In this document: in pieces, positions 61,718 to 64,000 of the stretch
Layout of the letters: every line of letters starts with the position of its first letter
Position numbering within the stretch: position 1 is the stretch's first letter
NCBI RefSeq assembly: GCF_900292015.1
Contig: NZ_LR130759.1
Span: 1,736,001-1,800,000, forward strand
Origin: Mycobacterium basiliense
Lineage (GTDB): Bacteria; Actinomycetota; Actinomycetes; Mycobacteriales; Mycobacteriaceae
DNA: 64,000 bases
Direction: 5' to 3'
Notes under the pieces: model-generated
Seen by the model: the letters and a program-made list of their open reading frames with translations, nothing else
Database searches by the model: none
Told to the model about the DNA's origin: nothing
Made by a program: the position numbers and the translations under genes

Positions 61718-64000
61718 TGGTGTTGTCCTCCCTGCGTTCCAGGTTTGGGTCGGCGCCGCATCGCGGCTCCGTGTCGCGCCGCCGCGCGCTGCTGCGCCCG
61801 GTCGCGAACAGTGTCGGTATTTTCCAGCGCCTGTTCTGAGCCCGAAAGCCCGAGTTGGCGCATGAGGTCGGCCGTCAAGTCCTGTAGCGACGCGCCCTGC
61901 AGAATCAGGGTCACCGGTGGCTCGACGCCGAAGTCGGCTCGCGCACCGTTGCGGATTCGCACCGCCATCAAGGAATCCAGCCCCAGCTCGGTCAGCGGTG
62001 TGCTGGCGTCGACGGTCGATCGGTCAGCGTAGCCCATCACCGCGGCGATGCGCGCACACATCCGTTCGGTCACCAGGCGGTGAGCCTCGGCGGGGTCAAG
62101 ATCGGCAAGCGCCTCGGGTCCGCCCCAGTCGCCAAGGTCGCCCGCCGTGTCCAGCTCCTCGACCACTCGGGTGAAATAGCCGATGCCGCGGATCTCTGGG
62201 AATGCGACCAGCGCCCGGTCGGTGCGCAACCGGGCAACACCGGTCAGGGCCCGGCCGTCGGCCAGCAGGGCGTCGAGAGCCTCGATGCCTTCCGCCGGCG
62301 TGATGGTGTCAAGAACGCTGCCCACCAGGGCCTGGGCGACGCCCACCTCCGACCAGGGGCCCCAGTTGATCGCCGCCGCGGGCAGGCCGGCCGCCCTGCG
62401 CCAGGCGACCAGTGCATCGAGCCATGCGCTGGCGCATGCGTAGGCCCCCTGCCCGGGGGAGCCCAACAGGGAAGCAACGGAAGAAAATCCAAGCCACCAG
62501 TCGAGATCGCAGTCGGCGCTGGCGTGGTGCATCCGCAGCGCGCCAGCGGCCTTGGGGGCCCACACCCGATTCAGGTTTTCCTTGGTCATCGAAAACACCA
62601 GGCTGTCTTCGATGACCGCCGCGCCGTGCACGATCCCGCGCAGGTCGCGCCCGTCCTGTGCGGCCGCCTCGATCAGGCCTTCTGCCACGCCTGGGGCCGC
62701 CACATCGCCTCGGACAACCACGATCTCGGCGCGGGCCTCCAACTCGGTCAGCACCTGGCGCTGTTCGTCGTTGGGCTCGCTACGGCCGTTGAGGACCACT
62801 CGGCCGGCGCCACGGTCCACCAGCCATCGGGCCACGACCAGGCCGAGACCGCCGAGACCGCCCGTGACGACATACGATGCTCCCCGGCGCACCACCGGGT
62901 TGTGCTTGCTCGCATCGAGATGGGCGCGGGACAGTCGCTCGACGAACCGGCGCTCGCCGCGCCGTGCGATCACGTCATCGCCACCGGTGCCGGGCAATTC
63001 CGCCGTCAGCGCGGCCAGCGCATCCTGGCTGACATCCAGATCGAGCAGGGTGGTACGCAGGTCCGGATGCTCGAAGGCGAGAACCCGCACCAGGCCTTTC
63101 AGGGCGGCCGTCGCCGGGGTCACGGGCTCGTCATCGTGCACAGAAAGCCCGCCCCGGGTCACCAACCACAGCCGAGGCGATCGGCCGTGCCAGGTGCCGA
63201 CGACCGCGCGGACCACGGTCGTGATCGACCACACCGCATCGCGCGCCGCGGCCAGCCCGTCGTCCAGGCCGGTCGATTCACCGCCGACGAAGACGACCAG
63301 CCCGGCGGGCGGATGGTCCGGATCGCCCGCTGTTTCCGCGAACGCGGCGAGCATCGCCGGTTCGTCGTCGAGCGTGGCGGTATGCACCCGACGCTGCGGC
63401 GAGCGCCACCGCTCGATGAACTCGTCCGTCAGGGATTGGGCCGCGGCATCCAGCGTGGAATCGGAGAGCACCAGCCAGCTTCCGCCTGCCGTGGTAGCCG
63501 TCTCCGGCGCGCCCTGGGGCACCATCGGGCTTTCGATCCATTCGGTATCGAAGATCTTCTGTTGCAGCGGCAACGGCACCGCGCGGCGTTCCACTCGGCG
63601 CAGATAGATGCCATCAACTTCGGCCGACACCGAGCCGGAATCGTCGATCAGGACAATCCTGCCCAGCTTACCGGCGCCGCCGTCGAGATTGGTCAGGTGC
63701 GCGCGGCACCGCACCTGGCGCGGAATGGCGCCGTACACCCGGATCGTCTCGAACGACACCGGCAGGTAGCTGGCTTCGGCCGATCCCGCGACCTCGCCGT
63801 CGGGTATCGCGGCACCCACGCTCTGCAATGCGGCATCCAACACGACGGGGTGAAACCGATACCCGGGATGCCGGGGAGCCTCGTCGGGAACGCTGATCTC
63901 GGTTTCCGCGGAGCCGTCGGATAGCCGAGCTATCTGGGTCAATCCGGCGAAGGCCGGCCCGTGGTGTTGACCGGTCTGGCGCAACAGGGCATAGAAATCG
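61714..64000 (-). CDS. ppsD: Phthiocerol synthase module PpsD, C-terminal part
   Basis: The frame runs off the right edge; about 762 C-terminal residues are visible, roughly 40% of a full PpsD. They cover the second half of DH (starting FYALLRQTGQHHGPAF), a non-catalytic linker, KR with [13 protein letters not shown] and [21 protein letters not shown], and an ACP with LGLDSLMAVRI about 86 residues before the end. No enoyl reductase lies between DH and KR, matching PpsD's need for the trans-acting reductase encoded at 23117-24373. The KS and AT lie outside the window. Confidence 0.95.
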   Translation of the reverse strand, partial: DFYALLRQTGQHHGPAFAGLTQIARLSDGSAETEISVPDEAPRHPGYRFHPVVLDAALQSVGAAIPDGEVAGSAEASYLPVSFETIRVYGAIPRQVRCRAHLTNLDGGAGKLGRIVLIDDSGSVSAEVDGIYLRRVERRAVPLPLQQKIFDTEWIESPMVPQGAPETATTAGGSWLVLSDSTLDAAAQSLTDEFIERWRSPQRRVHTATLDDEPAMLAAFAETAGDPDHPPAGLVVFVGGESTGLDDGLAAARDAVWSITTVVRAVVGTWHGRSPRLWLVTRGGLSVHDDEPVTPATAALKGLVRVLAFEHPDLRTTLLDLDVSQDALAALTAELPGTGGDDVIARRGERRFVERLSRAHLDASKHNPVVRRGASYVVTGGLGGLGLVVARWLVDRGAGRVVLNGRSEPNDEQRQVLTELEARAEIVVVRGDVAAPGVAEGLIEAAAQDGRDLRGIVHGAAVIEDSLVFSMTKENLNRVWAPKAAGALRMHHASADCDLDWWLGFSSVASLLGSPGQGAYACASAWLDALVAWRRAAGLPAAAINWGPWSEVGVAQALVGSVLDTITPAEGIEALDALLADGRALTGVARLRTDRALVAFPEIRGIGYFTRVVEELDTAGDLGDWGGPEALADLDPAEAHRLVTERMCARIAAVMGYADRSTVDASTPLTELGLDSLMAVRIRNGARADFGVEPPVTLILQGASLQDLTADLMRQLGLSGSEQALENTDTVRDRAQQRAAARHGAAMRRRPKPGTQGGQHQ

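Noticed and set aside
62080..63924. A 614-codon + strand frame opposite ppsD
   Set aside because: Shadow of the ppsD frame, which shows DH, KR and ACP; the opposite frame is Arg/His-rich without any family motif.
1..64000. CRISPR arrays, tRNA/rRNA genes, insertion sequences or prophage
   Set aside because: No spacer-repeat pattern, cloverleaf-like sequence, transposase or phage protein was seen; the only repeat array is inside the PPE coding region.

Overview
This is a high-GC (about 65%) actinobacterial segment with the gene content of a slow-growing Mycobacterium. The pointers are a PPE protein with mycobacterial MPTR repeats, an MmpL transporter, the lipoprotein LppX, PapA5, and the full set of phthiocerol dimycocerosate (DIM/PDIM) and phenolic glycolipid (PGL) genes. 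Gene order follows the M. tuberculosis Rv2976c to Rv2933 interval read backwards, with local insertions and losses. The species cannot be named from this alone. An intact pks15/1 plus a single glycosyltransferase suggests a PGL producer with a short, probably mono-glycosylated head group.

Bases 1-14.7k hold housekeeping genes: partial ung, rpmB, a FakA/DAK2-like protein, recG, an exported HNH-type protein, an aldo-keto reductase next to the decayed C-terminus of a second one, a LipN-like esterase, a DsbA/VKOR pair for periplasmic disulfides, pyruvate carboxylase, rsmD and coaD. Bases 14.6-17.1k carry a small secreted peptide and a PPE-MPTR gene, which appear inserted relative to the M. tuberculosis order (coaD next to purU). 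Bases 17.3-19.5k hold purU and a metal permease gene behind a promoter that looks like a RicR (copper) operator.

Bases 19.7-38.4k form the PGL-specific part: a glycosyltransferase, two unlike sugar-type methyltransferases, the trans-acting enoyl reductase, the phthiotriol methyltransferase and the phthiodiolone ketoreductase. A + strand operon follows: fadD29, the chorismate pyruvate-lyase gene, fadD22 and pks15/1. It makes p-hydroxybenzoate from chorismate, activates it and extends it to p-hydroxyphenylalkanoate.

Bases 38.7-64k form the DIM core: lppX, mmpL7, fadD28 and mas on one side, and on the minus strand ppsD (partial), ppsE, drrA, drrB, drrC, papA5 and a multi-pass spermidine-synthase-like membrane protein. 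Mas builds mycocerosates with FadD28. The Pps enzymes build (phenol)phthiocerol and PapA5 esterifies the two. MmpL7, DrrABC and LppX export the lipid. The spermidine-synthase-like gene between papA5 and mas is the main addition to the usual core.

I see no tRNA, rRNA, CRISPR array, insertion sequence or phage gene. Start codons were chosen by ribosome-binding site, overlap with neighbours, and family length as I remember it from M. tuberculosis; no database was searched.
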